From: Bacteroidales bacterium UBA6117
GTDB taxonomy: Bacteria; Bacteroidota; Bacteroidia; Bacteroidales; VadinHA17
Length of the DNA: 64,000 nucleotides
NCBI GenBank assembly: GCA_002428385.1
Contig: DIWB01000066.1
Coordinates: forward strand, 21,822 to 85,821
Reading direction: 5' to 3'
Made by a program: the position numbers and the translations under genes. The notes under the pieces were generated by a model. That model did no database searches. It was not told where the DNA came from and saw nothing but the letters and a program-made list of their open reading frames with translations. Position 1 is the stretch's first letter. The number at the start of each line of letters is the position of its first letter. Shown here in pieces: positions 26,375-35,222 of this stretch.

Positions 26375-27121
26375 TCATTTGTCCAAAAGTTGTTCACTAG
26401 TCTTCCCAAACCTTCTCTCTCTCTTCTGGAAGTCAATTATGGCCTTGTAAAGTTCCTCCTTACCAAAATCGGGCCAAAGTACATCTGTAAAATAGAATTC
26501 TGTATAGGCCATCTGCCACAGAAGGAAGTTACTTATCCTCATCTCCCCGCTTGTCCTGATCATCAATTCGGGGTCGGGAACTCCGGCGGTGGCCATATAG
26601 CTGCTGAAGTTGAACTCGGTAACCGATTCCGGACCAATCCGGCCGGCTGAAATATCGGAAGCCAGTTTTTTGGCAGCCTCAGTCATTTCCCACCTCGAGC
26701 TGTAACTCATGGCAACAATCAGGTTCAGCCCGGTGGCGCCGGATGTCAGATTTATTGTCTCCATCAGCCTTTTCCTCACGTCAGTGGCAAGCCTGTCGGT
26801 ATCGCCTATTGCAGAAAGCCTGATATTGTTTTTGATGAGTGTATCGGTCTCGCTGTTGAGTGACTCTACTATAATTCCCATCAGAGCTGATACCTCTTCA
26901 TCGGGTCTTCCCCAGTTTTCAGTTGAGAAAGCATACACGGTAAGATATCCCAGCCTGAGTTCGGCTGAAGCCTCTATTACCTCCCGCAATGCCTTAACAC
27001 CCTGATGATGGCCGAAAATCCTGTCCAAGCCCCTTTGCCTGGCCCATCGTCCGTTGCCATCCATTATTATTGCTATGTGTTCGGGCAGTCTGTCAGTATT
27101 GATCTCTTCTGAAAGGGACAT
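26375..27121 (-). CDS. uppS: Isoprenyl (undecaprenyl) diphosphate synthase
   Basis: A 248-residue cis-prenyltransferase that makes the C55 lipid carrier for peptidoglycan and surface glycans. Motifs are complete: IAIIMDGNGRWARQRG (catalytic Asp), TVYAFSTENWGRP, ELMIRTSGEMRISNFLLWQ and YTEFYFTDVLWPDF. It lies between the DUF6089 gene (3 nt) and bamA (4 nt), coupling lipid-carrier and outer-membrane assembly genes. Confidence 0.96.
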   Translation of the reverse strand: MSLSEEINTDRLPEHIAIIMDGNGRWARQRGLDRIFGHHQGVKALREVIEASAELRLGYLTVYAFSTENWGRPDEEVSALMGIIVESLNSETDTLIKNNIRLSAIGDTDRLATDVRKRLMETINLTSGATGLNLIVAMSYSSRWEMTEAAKKLASDISAGRIGPESVTEFNFSSYMATAGVPDPELMIRTSGEMRISNFLLWQMAYTEFYFTDVLWPDFGKEELYKAIIDFQKRERRFGKTSEQLLDK

Positions 27122-27124
27122 GAT

Positions 27125-27856
27125 TCAGCGTCGTCTTGGTGCATCAACATCATTAAATGCAGGACATCGTACAAGCTTGTTGTAGATCTTCCAGGTAAAC
27201 GCCACACCTGCAAAAGAGTACCAGTCGTTGTTGTGAAGCCATGCCTTATTCTTGTGTTGCGGATCTATATTTTCCGTTAAGCCGTCAAAGTTATCATAAA
27301 AAGTCTTACGAAAACCATATTCGACTTCAAGACCAAGATTTTTTGCAATATTTACTTTTAATCCAACAGAGAAAGGTATGATAGGCTTAAATCCAGTTAT
27401 TGGAATAACATCCTCATAAGATTCATTAAGTGGATCCCAAATTAAAGAGTCAATATTTAAATAAGAATACCCTGCTCCTGCAGCAAAATAAGGTGTAAAA
27501 TTCCATTTTTTACCCTGGGTTGAATAAGGAAGAAAATTAAATTCAAATTGAAAAGCCCCTTCAACTACAAATCCCTTAAATTTACTATTGCGTGCTAATT
27601 GAAACGAATTATTAAAGTCAGAGTCATAACCCTTAAGACCTCCCATTAAGAGGTTTGCCCGAATTGATTGTCTTGGATGGAGATTATATCTGTAAAACAA
27701 TCCTCCCGCAGGTAGAGGACGATATAATATACGACCTGGGTTTATGTCACCAAGATATGATGTAACACCTCCATAAATCCCATAATCAGCACTTCTCTGT
27801 GCTGATACGGAAAATGACAATATCGTAAAAAAAAGAATGACCGTTAATTTCTTCAT
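27125..27856 (-). CDS. DUF6089-type outer-membrane beta-barrel protein
   Basis: 243 residues with a signal peptide (ILSFSVSAQ), then SADYGIYGGVTSYLGDINP and alternating hydrophobic strands with YFAAGAGYSYLN and IPFSVGLKVNIAKNLGLEVEYGFRKTFYD. This is the small porin-like protein usually found before uppS and bamA in Bacteroidota (DUF6089). Its role is unknown; position suggests envelope biogenesis. Its coding sequence looks more AT-rich than the flanking genes. Confidence 0.8.
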   Translation of the reverse strand: MKKLTVILFFTILSFSVSAQRSADYGIYGGVTSYLGDINPGRILYRPLPAGGLFYRYNLHPRQSIRANLLMGGLKGYDSDFNNSFQLARNSKFKGFVVEGAFQFEFNFLPYSTQGKKWNFTPYFAAGAGYSYLNIDSLIWDPLNESYEDVIPITGFKPIIPFSVGLKVNIAKNLGLEVEYGFRKTFYDNFDGLTENIDPQHKNKAWLHNNDWYSFAGVAFTWKIYNKLVRCPAFNDVDAPRRR

Positions 27857-27877
27857 CCAATCGTATTCAGAGTAAGA

Positions 27878-28639
27878 TCATCTGAAAGAAGGAAGCCCCT
27901 TGGCAGTTGTTTTCAACTTATAGGTAACGGTAAAATTAAGGAAATAGTACTTGTCGTTTACTTTCGACACCACCGGCGGATCAAACCCGTCGATAAAATC
28001 GGTATTGGCCCATCTACCGCTGAATTCAACACCGAAATTGAGATTGGGATTATAGATCAGGGTGGTTCCGAAACCGGCCGGGATAACAAGTGCAAAGCCT
28101 TTGAAGTCAGTGGTTCCCGGCTGAATTATTTCTCTTTGTTCCAAAGCATTATTTGGATTAACCGAGTAAGCGGCCCCTCCCACTCCTGCAAAGGCATAGA
28201 AATCGAGCGAAGACAGCATTGCCCACAGGCTTTTCCCTTTCAGAAAAAGGTAACTGCTTTCGTACTTGTTCTTTATGAAATAAAACTCGCCCAGAAGGGC
28301 AGGTTCAAACAAATTTGTAACAGCTTCATAATCCCTGTTTTCATTCGAACCCCTCTCATCAATCGCATGGAGACTGGCGTAAGTCATGCTTGCCCTGAGG
28401 TTCGCAGTTCTTCCAAGCCGGTACCTTAAGTTTCCGTTTATGTCAAATCTCGTCTGCCGATAGCTTAAATCCTTGAATCCAAGCATATTTTCGCCATGGG
28501 TATAACCACCGATATCAGGAAACGAGAATGAGGGACCGATCCCAAGCTGGGCTTCCCATCTTCTCAGTTTCCATAGCTGGGCATCTGATAACTGGACCGC
28601 AAAACAAAATATTACGACGACGAAAAGTGATCGTTTCAT
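27878..28639 (-). CDS. Outer-membrane beta-barrel protein, related to the DUF6089 neighbour
   Basis: 253 residues: signal peptide (FAVQLSDAQ), GIGPSFSFPDIGGY, then alternating strands, with FYAFAGVGGAAYSVNP and AGFGTTLIYNPNLNFGVEFSGRW, ending in VTYKLKTT. The pattern resembles the following DUF6089 protein in length and strand layout, suggesting an old duplication. It heads the envelope operon and has a TAnnTTTG box just upstream. Function not known. Confidence 0.7.
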   Translation of the reverse strand: MKRSLFVVVIFCFAVQLSDAQLWKLRRWEAQLGIGPSFSFPDIGGYTHGENMLGFKDLSYRQTRFDINGNLRYRLGRTANLRASMTYASLHAIDERGSNENRDYEAVTNLFEPALLGEFYFIKNKYESSYLFLKGKSLWAMLSSLDFYAFAGVGGAAYSVNPNNALEQREIIQPGTTDFKGFALVIPAGFGTTLIYNPNLNFGVEFSGRWANTDFIDGFDPPVVSKVNDKYYFLNFTVTYKLKTTAKGLPSFR

Positions 28640-28664
28640 TATAGTTTGAATTAAATTGCTGATA

Positions 28665-28672
28665 CAAATATA
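28665..28672 (-). promoter_or_regulatory. -7 promoter element for the barrel-uppS-bamA-ompH operon
   Basis: Reads TATATTTG on the minus strand (TAnnTTTG) 25 nt upstream of the ATG at 28639, in the 72-nt gap after nadK. No -33 box recognised. Confidence 0.5.
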
Positions 28673-28711
28673 ATAATCTAAAATTATTCAGCGTGTTTTA
28701 ATAAAGGTAAT

Positions 28712-29590
28712 TTAGTTTCTCCTGTCGGCGCCCCACATGAGCCTGTTCCTTAAAGTGCTGTAAAAATCGATCCCTTTGAGCATAACCGTTTTCAGTTTTT
28801 CATCCGACCGCGATATTACAATCTCCTCACTGAAAGGAAGTCTGTGCGATCTGAAGTCACATGTAGCCATATAATCAGCGCTCCTCCCTTCAACTACCAT
28901 CCTGAGGTTGCTCTCCCCTGAGATCACAATAGGCCGGATGGTCAGATTGTGCGGTGATATAGGAGAGATAATAATGCTTTCATCCTCTGGCGACAGGATA
29001 GGTCCTCCGACACTCAGGTTATAGGCCGTGGAACCTGTTGCCGTAGATACTATCAGTCCGTCAGCCCAGTAAGTATTCAGGTAGGCATCATCAACATGAA
29101 CGTGAATGGTGATCATGCTGGGGTCAGCTTTCTGGATTGTAACTTCATTAAGGGCGGTGGAATCGCCCGGCGCAAAAATATCACGGGGTTTCCTGATCTC
29201 AAGGAGCGATCTTTCAATCACCTGGTATTCGCCGTTATGGAGAAGATCGATTGAATGCCCTATTTCATCCTCCGGTATGTTTGCCAGAAAGCCCATCCTT
29301 CCCGTGTTAACCCCGGCAATAGGAATTCCGAAATCTCTCACTTTGAGCATGGTTTCAAGGAAGGTGCCGTCGCCGCCTACGCTGAGTACCAGGTCGGGCA
29401 GTTCCTTCAGACTGCCAAGGTCGTTAAACCTTTCAAAAGGTTCACTCTCCCCGCACGAAACAACACTGCCTGTATTCTGATGCAGGTAAATCCTTATACC
29501 TTTCCTGCAAAACTCCCCGATCAGCCTGTTCACTCCCTCAACCGTCCTGGGTTTGTTCTCTTTACAATAAATGGCGACTCTCTCAAGCAT
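28712..29590 (-). CDS. nadK: NAD kinase
   Basis: A 292-residue enzyme phosphorylating NAD to NADP. GGDGTFLE (72-79) holds the catalytic Asp, ALNEVTI the NE/D motif, and TATGSTAYNLSVGGPI the conserved glycine-rich block. Starts 3 nt after the CBS-domain gene. nadK before the uppS/bamA cluster is a typical Bacteroidota arrangement. Confidence 0.95.
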   Translation of the reverse strand: MLERVAIYCKENKPRTVEGVNRLIGEFCRKGIRIYLHQNTGSVVSCGESEPFERFNDLGSLKELPDLVLSVGGDGTFLETMLKVRDFGIPIAGVNTGRMGFLANIPEDEIGHSIDLLHNGEYQVIERSLLEIRKPRDIFAPGDSTALNEVTIQKADPSMITIHVHVDDAYLNTYWADGLIVSTATGSTAYNLSVGGPILSPEDESIIISPISPHNLTIRPIVISGESNLRMVVEGRSADYMATCDFRSHRLPFSEEIVISRSDEKLKTVMLKGIDFYSTLRNRLMWGADRRN

Positions 29591-29593
29591 GAT

Positions 29594-30259
29594 TCAGATA
29601 TTCATGTATTTCATAAGAAGATCGAAGCGTTCCGAGTAAAATTTATCCATTGAATCGTCTGACGTGATCCACGTTTTAACATCATAATTGTACCTTTCAA
29701 ACGTCCTGATTACCGAGGTCAGGTCATTTGTATTCACTTTAATGGTCACTTCCAGCTTCGTGGAGTCGGGCGGGGAAGTTACATACATGCTCAGTACCTT
29801 CACATTGTTGCCTTCCACAATCTGTGCAATCTGGGAAAGGGAATAATCCCTTTCAATGAGATCCAGAACAATTATGCCGCCCTGCTGATCCATAGAAGAA
29901 ATACCTGCAAGATACCTGACGAGTTCCGACGTTGTTATTAATCCCTTATAGTGCATCTTATCATCAAGAACCGGAACAACGCTGAGGTTAAGCCGTGAAG
30001 ACAGCCCGATGACTTCAAAAAGATGCTGTTCGGTAGTGACGTAAGGTTTAAGGAGGGTGAGGGAATGATTACCTATCGGCTCTTCCGGCTGGTTCATGTC
30101 GTATATGTCGGTGTCGGAAATCAGACCGAGGAAATCGAGGTTATTGACTATCGGCAGATGAGAAATCCTGAATATTTCCATCCAGTTGAGGGCAGTCTGA
30201 CCTGTATCAGACGTTCTCAACGCGGGTATCACTTCCGATATCAGATCTTTTGCAACCAT
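29594..30259 (-). CDS. CBS-domain protein
   Basis: 221 residues: two CBS motifs in tandem (about 1-125; LPIVNNLDFLGLISDTD and VPVLDDKMHYKGLITTSELV) form a nucleotide-sensing module, followed by an ACT-like C-terminal part (about 135-205; VLDLIERDYSLSQIAQIVE, LEVTIKVNTNDL). The ligand is unknown. Close coupling with nadK hints at adenine-nucleotide sensing, but this is inference. Divergent from pdxJ. Confidence 0.8.
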   Translation of the reverse strand: MVAKDLISEVIPALRTSDTGQTALNWMEIFRISHLPIVNNLDFLGLISDTDIYDMNQPEEPIGNHSLTLLKPYVTTEQHLFEVIGLSSRLNLSVVPVLDDKMHYKGLITTSELVRYLAGISSMDQQGGIIVLDLIERDYSLSQIAQIVEGNNVKVLSMYVTSPPDSTKLEVTIKVNTNDLTSVIRTFERYNYDVKTWITSDDSMDKFYSERFDLLMKYMNI

Positions 30260-30316
30260 ATTTGCCGGCTCTCCTTTTTAATTTCACCTAAAGTTAGAAA
30301 AAAAAGAGAGTTGTTG

Positions 30317-30324
30317 TATTTTTG
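30317..30324 (+). promoter_or_regulatory. -7 promoter element upstream of pdxJ
   Basis: TATTTTTG matches TAnnTTTG, 35 nt before the pdxJ ATG at 30360, in the 100-nt divergent gap. Confidence 0.5.
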
Positions 30325-30359
30325 TATAAGATTACATACGCATAATCACCTTATTTATT

Positions 30360-31076
30360 ATGACAAGACTCAGTGTTAACATCAACAAGATAGCCACCCT
30401 CAGAAATGCACGGGGTGGGAACATCCCTAACGTAAAAACGGCTGCAATAAACTGTGAACTATTTGGAGCCGATGGCATTACTGTGCATCCACGCCCCGAC
30501 GAACGGCACATCAGATACAGGGATGTTCTTGAATTAAGACCTGTAATCAAGACCGAATTCAACATTGAAGGCTATCCGTCTGACAAATTCATTGACCTTG
30601 TCCTGGCTGTGAAACCCGACCAGGTAACCCTTGTGCCCGATGCACATGATGCCATAACCTCAAATGCCGGATGGGATATTCCGAGATACATGCTATTCCT
30701 GAAGGATGTGATCTCCACCTTTAAAAAGGATGGGATAAGAACTTCCCTTTTCGTTGACACAACTCCTTCAAATGTCGGAAGCGCTGCGCTGACAGGAACC
30801 GACAGGGTTGAACTTTACACCGAACCCTATGCCACCCTTTTCAACACCAATGCACCCGGGGCAATCGGACCATTCATCGCCGCCGCTCAGATTGCACGCG
30901 ATGCCGGACTGGGAGTAAACGCCGGCCACGACCTGAATCTTGATAATCTAAGGTACTTCCACCAGAATATCCCATGGCTGGAAGAAGTCTCAATCGGCCA
31001 TGCCCTTATAGCTGACGCACTTTACCTGGGACTGGAGAACACAATCCGGATGTACAAAAGGCAATTGTCCGACTGA
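30360..31076 (+). CDS. pdxJ: Pyridoxine 5'-phosphate synthase
   Basis: A 238-residue TIM-barrel enzyme condensing deoxyxylulose phosphate with 3-amino-2-oxopropyl phosphate to pyridoxine phosphate. [32 protein letters not shown] (catalytic His) and [15 protein letters not shown] are diagnostic. Followed 8 nt downstream by an alpha/beta hydrolase on the same strand. Confidence 0.95.
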   Translation: MTRLSVNINKIATLRNARGGNIPNVKTAAINCELFGADGITVHPRPDERHIRYRDVLELRPVIKTEFNIEGYPSDKFIDLVLAVKPDQVTLVPDAHDAITSNAGWDIPRYMLFLKDVISTFKKDGIRTSLFVDTTPSNVGSAALTGTDRVELYTEPYATLFNTNAPGAIGPFIAAAQIARDAGLGVNAGHDLNLDNLRYFHQNIPWLEEVSIGHALIADALYLGLENTIRMYKRQLSD

Positions 31077-31084
31077 CCAGGCCA

Positions 31085-31888
31085 ATGAAGCTTTTCTTCA
31101 GAAAATATGGTTCCGGCCCGCCTCTCATAATCCTTCATGGCCTTTATGGATCATCCGACAACTGGGTATCGCTGGCAAAAAGCATCAGCGACAGGTTCAC
31201 CGTTTATCTTCCCGATCAGAGAAATCATGGTCAATCACCACACAACGATGTTCATGATTATAGATCGATGAAGGAAGATCTCTACGAACTGACCCAGGAC
31301 CTCGGCCTGGAAAAGTTTTTCCTGGCCGGTCACAGCATGGGAGGGAGAACAGCGATGGCCTTTGCATTGAGCTGGCCTGAAAAACTTTATGGACTTATTG
31401 TTGGTGATATCCCGCCTGTTTCTACCAATGAAAAATACTCTGCTGCGTATTCCGCTCATTCGGAAATTCTTGATTCAATCCTGTCGGTCGACCTTAAAGG
31501 AAAGAAGTCGCGCGAAGAGATTGAAGCCATCCTTTCACAAAAGATAAGTTCACCAGGTGTAAGGGGATTTATAATGAAGAATCTCAGGAGGCTGCCGGAA
31601 GATTCATTCGCCTGGAAGCTAAACGTACCTATTCTTAAACTTAGCCTGGGGGAAATAATCCGGGGGATTAAGTTGGGAAAATCCGATTACAGGGAAGTAA
31701 GCGGTTTCCCGGTGCTGTTTCTCAAAGGCGAGAATTCAGATTACATTGCCGAAAGCGATTATTCCGGGATCAGGACCCTGTTTCCCGGTGCAGAATTCGT
31801 AACAATACCCGGCGCCGGGCACTGGATCCATTCAGACAACCCTGAGGCAGTCAGAAAATCGTTTCTGGAACTCACAGGCAACAACTGA
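31085..31888 (+). CDS. Alpha/beta hydrolase
   Basis: A 267-residue hydrolase with the nucleophile elbow GHSMGG (S84), an HGLYGSSDNW oxyanion region near residue 18 and the terminal histidine in GAGHWIHSDNP. It resembles YbfF-type esterases. Substrate unknown. Its TGA is directly followed by the last stop of a minus-strand small frame. Confidence 0.85.
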   Translation: MKLFFRKYGSGPPLIILHGLYGSSDNWVSLAKSISDRFTVYLPDQRNHGQSPHNDVHDYRSMKEDLYELTQDLGLEKFFLAGHSMGGRTAMAFALSWPEKLYGLIVGDIPPVSTNEKYSAAYSAHSEILDSILSVDLKGKKSREEIEAILSQKISSPGVRGFIMKNLRRLPEDSFAWKLNVPILKLSLGEIIRGIKLGKSDYREVSGFPVLFLKGENSDYIAESDYSGIRTLFPGAEFVTIPGAGHWIHSDNPEAVRKSFLELTGNN

Positions 31889-32068
31889 TCAGAACAGAGT
31901 CACCGATTCAACCTTGTCCTCTTCTATTTCCGGCAGGTTCATGAACCTGAAGAGGACGCGTGCAACAGTCAGAACATCCTTCCCTCAGTATCTGGTTACA
32001 GTGCGCGGCAAACAGCTTGCAGCATCGATTTCAGGTACATCGTCTATCGCCTGTAATACATTATGCAT
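31889..32068 (-). pseudogene. Small coding-like frame interrupted by an in-frame TGA
   Basis: Downstream of udk on the minus strand, an ATG at 32068 opens a 27-codon frame that stops at TGA (31985-31987) and then continues in the same frame for 31 more sense codons to TGA at 31889-31891, which abuts the stop of the convergent hydrolase. The second part (ARVLFRFMNLPEIEEDKVES) looks like real coding sequence by composition and codon choice. Possibilities are a small gene broken by TGG-to-TGA, a remnant, or stop-codon recoding; I saw no convincing SECIS hairpin. I do not recognise the family. Confidence 0.35.
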
Positions 32069-32082
32069 TAGCTGGTTGATGA

Positions 32083-32697
32083 TTATTCTTCCAAAAGATG
32101 TTTTTCGATAATTGAAACAAGGACCTCGATGCCCACCTGGTTGTCACCCCCGCCGGGAATAATAATATCGGCATACCTCTTTGAAGGCTCAATGAACTGC
32201 AGATGTGATGGTTTCACCGTCTCATGGTAACGTTCAAGAACTACCATCAACGAACGGCCACGCTCAACAATGTCGCGCTGGATTACTCTTCCAAGACGGT
32301 CGTCGGCATCAGCATCAACAAAAACCTTAATATCGAACATATCCCTCAGCCTGCTGTCGCACAGAATCATTATTCCCTCGACAATTACCACCCTGGCGGG
32401 CTTAACGGGGATCGTCTCCTTCGACCTGAGACATGTCAGATACGAATATACCGGCATCTCAATGGTTTGTCCTTCCCTGAGCTTTTCCAGATGATCGATC
32501 AGCAGAGTAAACTCGAGGGAATCGGGATGATCGAAATTGATTTTCTGCCTTTCTTCAAGAGGAATATGTCCATTATCCTTGTAATAAGCATCCTGGGGAA
32601 TGACTACCACCTGTTCGCTGGGGAACTTCTCCATAACCTTTTTCACAACGGTCGTTTTTCCCGATCCGGTTCCTCCTGCTATACCCACTATCAGCAT
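32083..32697 (-). CDS. udk: Uridine kinase
   Basis: A 204-residue P-loop kinase for pyrimidine salvage (uridine/cytidine to UMP/CMP). GIAGGTGSGKTTV (5-17) is the Walker A motif; NFDHPDSLE and VEGIMILCDSRLRDMFDIKVFVD are typical; RRVIQRD-like residues appear as GRVIQRDIVERG. Divergent from manA. Confidence 0.93.
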   Translation of the reverse strand: MLIVGIAGGTGSGKTTVVKKVMEKFPSEQVVVIPQDAYYKDNGHIPLEERQKINFDHPDSLEFTLLIDHLEKLREGQTIEMPVYSYLTCLRSKETIPVKPARVVIVEGIMILCDSRLRDMFDIKVFVDADADDRLGRVIQRDIVERGRSLMVVLERYHETVKPSHLQFIEPSKRYADIIIPGGGDNQVGIEVLVSIIEKHLLEE

Positions 32698-32704
32698 TTA
32701 TTAC

Positions 32705-32712
32705 TATTTTTG
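32705..32712 (+). promoter_or_regulatory. -7 promoter element upstream of manA
   Basis: TATTTTTG matches TAnnTTTG, 38 nt before the ATG at 32751, in the 53-nt divergent gap with udk. Confidence 0.45.
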
Positions 32713-32750
32713 TCAATAATAAGATGTCTCAAAAATAACAAATTGCACTG

Positions 32751-33752
32751 ATGTCGGAATTATATCCTCTGAAATTTGAACCTATCCTGAAAGAAAAGAT
32801 CTGGGGAGGAAAGTCGCTTGCTGAAAACTACGGGAAAAAACAGGGAAATCTTAAAAATATAGGCGAAAGCTGGGAAATCTCGGCTGTTTCAGGAAATCTT
32901 TCTGTCGTCAGCAACGGATTTCTTGCCGGAAACAACATTGAGGAGATTATTGAGGTATACATGGGCGACATTACAGGTGAATCGGTGTATGAAAAGTTCG
33001 GTTATGAATTCCCGCTGCTCATAAAGCTTATTGAAGCCAGGGATGACCTGTCTGTTCAGGTGCATCCGGGCGATGATCTGGCCAGGGAACGTCATAATGC
33101 CTATGGAAAGACCGAATTGTGGCACATCCTTCAAAGCGAAAACGGAGCCCGCATATATACCGGTTTCTCCTTACGGGTATCACGCGAATCCTATATTGAT
33201 GCGGTAAACACAGGCAGAATAGGCGAACTTCTGAATTCAGAACCTGCAATACCGGGAGATACTTTTTTCACCCCTGCCGGAAGAATACATGCTATCGGAG
33301 CCGGCATTGTCCTTGCTGAAATCCAGCAAACATCGGATATCACCTACAGGATTTATGACTGGGGGAGAAAAGATAATGAAGGAAGACCGAGGGAGCTCCA
33401 CACCGACCTGGCCCTCGATGCAATTGACTTTGCACAGACAGGAACGGGAAAAATCACAAATGAAGCAGTGTACAACAAACCTTCGAATCTTGTCAGATGC
33501 GAATATTTTGATACCAGTATAATAAGCTTCAGCACACGCATTAAAAGGGATTACAACCTGATTGATTCATTCGTTGTCTATATGTGCACCGGCGGCAGGT
33601 TTAAAATCAGCTGGGATTCCGGATCCGAAACGGTAACAAGGGGAGAGACAATTCTTATTCCGGCTTCAATCACCGACGTTGAGCTTATCCCCGAACCCGA
33701 TGCCAGTCTGCTGGAAATATATATAAACCAGAACGACCATAACAAACCTTAA
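32751..33752 (+). CDS. manA: Mannose-6-phosphate isomerase (type I)
   Basis: A 333-residue cupin-fold zinc enzyme interconverting mannose-6-P and fructose-6-P. LKFEPILKEKIWGG at the start, QVHPGDDLA and KTELWHIL (metal ligands), and FFTPAGRIHAIGAGIVLAEIQQTSD are diagnostic. Its TAA stop overlaps the next gene's ATG (TAATG), implying coupling to a lipoprotein gene. Confidence 0.93.
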   Translation: MSELYPLKFEPILKEKIWGGKSLAENYGKKQGNLKNIGESWEISAVSGNLSVVSNGFLAGNNIEEIIEVYMGDITGESVYEKFGYEFPLLIKLIEARDDLSVQVHPGDDLARERHNAYGKTELWHILQSENGARIYTGFSLRVSRESYIDAVNTGRIGELLNSEPAIPGDTFFTPAGRIHAIGAGIVLAEIQQTSDITYRIYDWGRKDNEGRPRELHTDLALDAIDFAQTGTGKITNEAVYNKPSNLVRCEYFDTSIISFSTRIKRDYNLIDSFVVYMCTGGRFKISWDSGSETVTRGETILIPASITDVELIPEPDASLLEIYINQNDHNKP

Positions 33753-34534
33753 TGAAAAGAATCATGGTAAAAGCTTCGAGTCACCTTCTAATAATGCTTT
33801 TTCTGCTGTTAGCGGCAGGATGCGGCAACAGGGGATCTTCAAAAAACGCCCCGGATGCTGCCAATGATAACACTTCTATTCCCGATACCGGTTTCACCGG
33901 AATCAAGCAATATTTCAGCCGCGATGTACTGGTTAAGGAATCTACATTTGAGAATGGTATCCTCAACGGGGAAACAAAGACCTACTACAAGGGAGGGCAG
34001 CTGAATCAAACCTTCTGGTATGAGAACGGAATCCGTGAGGATTCGGCAAGGAAGTATTACCTCGAAGGTCAGGTTTTCCGTTCAACACCTTACAGGCATG
34101 ACACCATTCACGGAACCCAGGTCCAGTACTATCGTTCCGGAGAGGTCAGGGCAAAACTGAGCTTCAACAAGGGACTGAGAACCCCCGGGCTTGAGGAATA
34201 CGACAGAAACGGAAGATTGCAGAAGAATTATCCCGGGATAGTTTATACAATCGACGATAATTACGCGGCTTCAGGAAAGGTAAGGATCAACCTGGGCATT
34301 ACCGATGAGAAAAGGAATGTGAAATTCTACCGTGGTGAGTTCGCTAACGGAGTCTTTGATACCGCAGTGTGCAAGCTGATACCGGCCGTGAACGGCAAGA
34401 CCTGGCTCGATCTGAAGAAGTCGGGCACTCCCCAGCCGGCTTATGTTGGAGTTATTGCTGCCATACTTACCGATTACGGCAACAATTACCTGACATACGA
34501 AAAGATTCCTCTTCCGTACAACGATCTGAAATAA
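33752..34534 (+). CDS. Lipoprotein with YwqK/MORN-like repeats
   Basis: 260 residues with a lipobox (LLAAGCG) giving lipidated Cys about residue 24. Repeats of the form Y-x-x-G-x-x-x-G (ENGILNGETKTYYKGGQL, ENGIREDSARKYYLEGQV, DTIHGTQVQYYRSGEV, NGRLQKNYPG) match the MORN-like repeats of the YwqK family. The last third is unrelated and unrecognised. Role unknown; a cell-envelope protein is likely. Confidence 0.75.
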   Translation: MKRIMVKASSHLLIMLFLLLAAGCGNRGSSKNAPDAANDNTSIPDTGFTGIKQYFSRDVLVKESTFENGILNGETKTYYKGGQLNQTFWYENGIREDSARKYYLEGQVFRSTPYRHDTIHGTQVQYYRSGEVRAKLSFNKGLRTPGLEEYDRNGRLQKNYPGIVYTIDDNYAASGKVRINLGITDEKRNVKFYRGEFANGVFDTAVCKLIPAVNGKTWLDLKKSGTPQPAYVGVIAAILTDYGNNYLTYEKIPLPYNDLK

Positions 34535-34547
34535 TACAGGCAGAAAT

Positions 34548-35153
34548 ATGATTATTCATTCAGCTTCATTTATCGGGAGCAGTACTACGATTGAACAGTG
34601 CCCGGAACCGGTGAAGCCTGAATTCGCATTCATTGGCCGCTCCAATGTAGGCAAATCAACACTGATCAACATGCTGACCGGGTTTACCAGGCTGGCCAAG
34701 ATATCAGGCAATCCGGGAAAAACAAGGACTATCAACCATTTTCTCATAAATGAGGCATGGTTCCTGGTGGATCTGCCAGGTTACGGCTATGCAAAAGTAT
34801 CCTCCGGCATGAGAGAAAAATGGGTGAAATCAGCTGAACATTACATCCTTAAGAGAGAAAATCTTGCCTGCCTGTTCGTGCTTCTGGATTCGAGACATGA
34901 ACCTCAGAAATCCGATCTTGCCTTCATGGAGTTCCTGGGAATCAATCAGGTTCCTTTTGCCAGGGTATTCACAAAAACCGACAAGATTTCCGTGAATGCC
35001 ATTGAAAAGACAATTAACAACCATAACAATGAAATGCTAAAGGTCTGGGATTCCCTTCCTCCCGCCTTCATCTCTTCGTCGGTGAAAAGAACAGGGAGGG
35101 AAGAGATTCTTTCATTCATTGAGGAAACTATAAAGAATTTCTCAAACGGGTAG
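34548..35153 (+). CDS. engB: Ribosome biogenesis GTPase YihA/YsxC
   Basis: A 201-residue TRAFAC GTPase needed for late large-subunit assembly. G1 is GRSNVGKST (30-38), G2 is in GKTRT, G3 is DLPGYGYA, G4 is TKTDK and G5 is ISSSVKRTG. Single-domain length fits EngB rather than Era or Der. 13 nt after the lipoprotein gene. Confidence 0.95.
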   Translation: MIIHSASFIGSSTTIEQCPEPVKPEFAFIGRSNVGKSTLINMLTGFTRLAKISGNPGKTRTINHFLINEAWFLVDLPGYGYAKVSSGMREKWVKSAEHYILKRENLACLFVLLDSRHEPQKSDLAFMEFLGINQVPFARVFTKTDKISVNAIEKTINNHNNEMLKVWDSLPPAFISSSVKRTGREEILSFIEETIKNFSNG

Positions 35154-35172
35154 GGTTCTCGCAGGGAATTTA

Positions 35173-35180
35173 TAATTTTG
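35173..35180 (+). promoter_or_regulatory. -7 promoter element upstream of prs
   Basis: TAATTTTG matches TAnnTTTG, 42 nt before the ATG at 35223, in the 69-nt engB-prs gap. Confidence 0.45.
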
Positions 35181-35222
35181 TAGTCTCAAAAACACAGTAG
35201 TAAACGTTCAAAAATACAGTAG

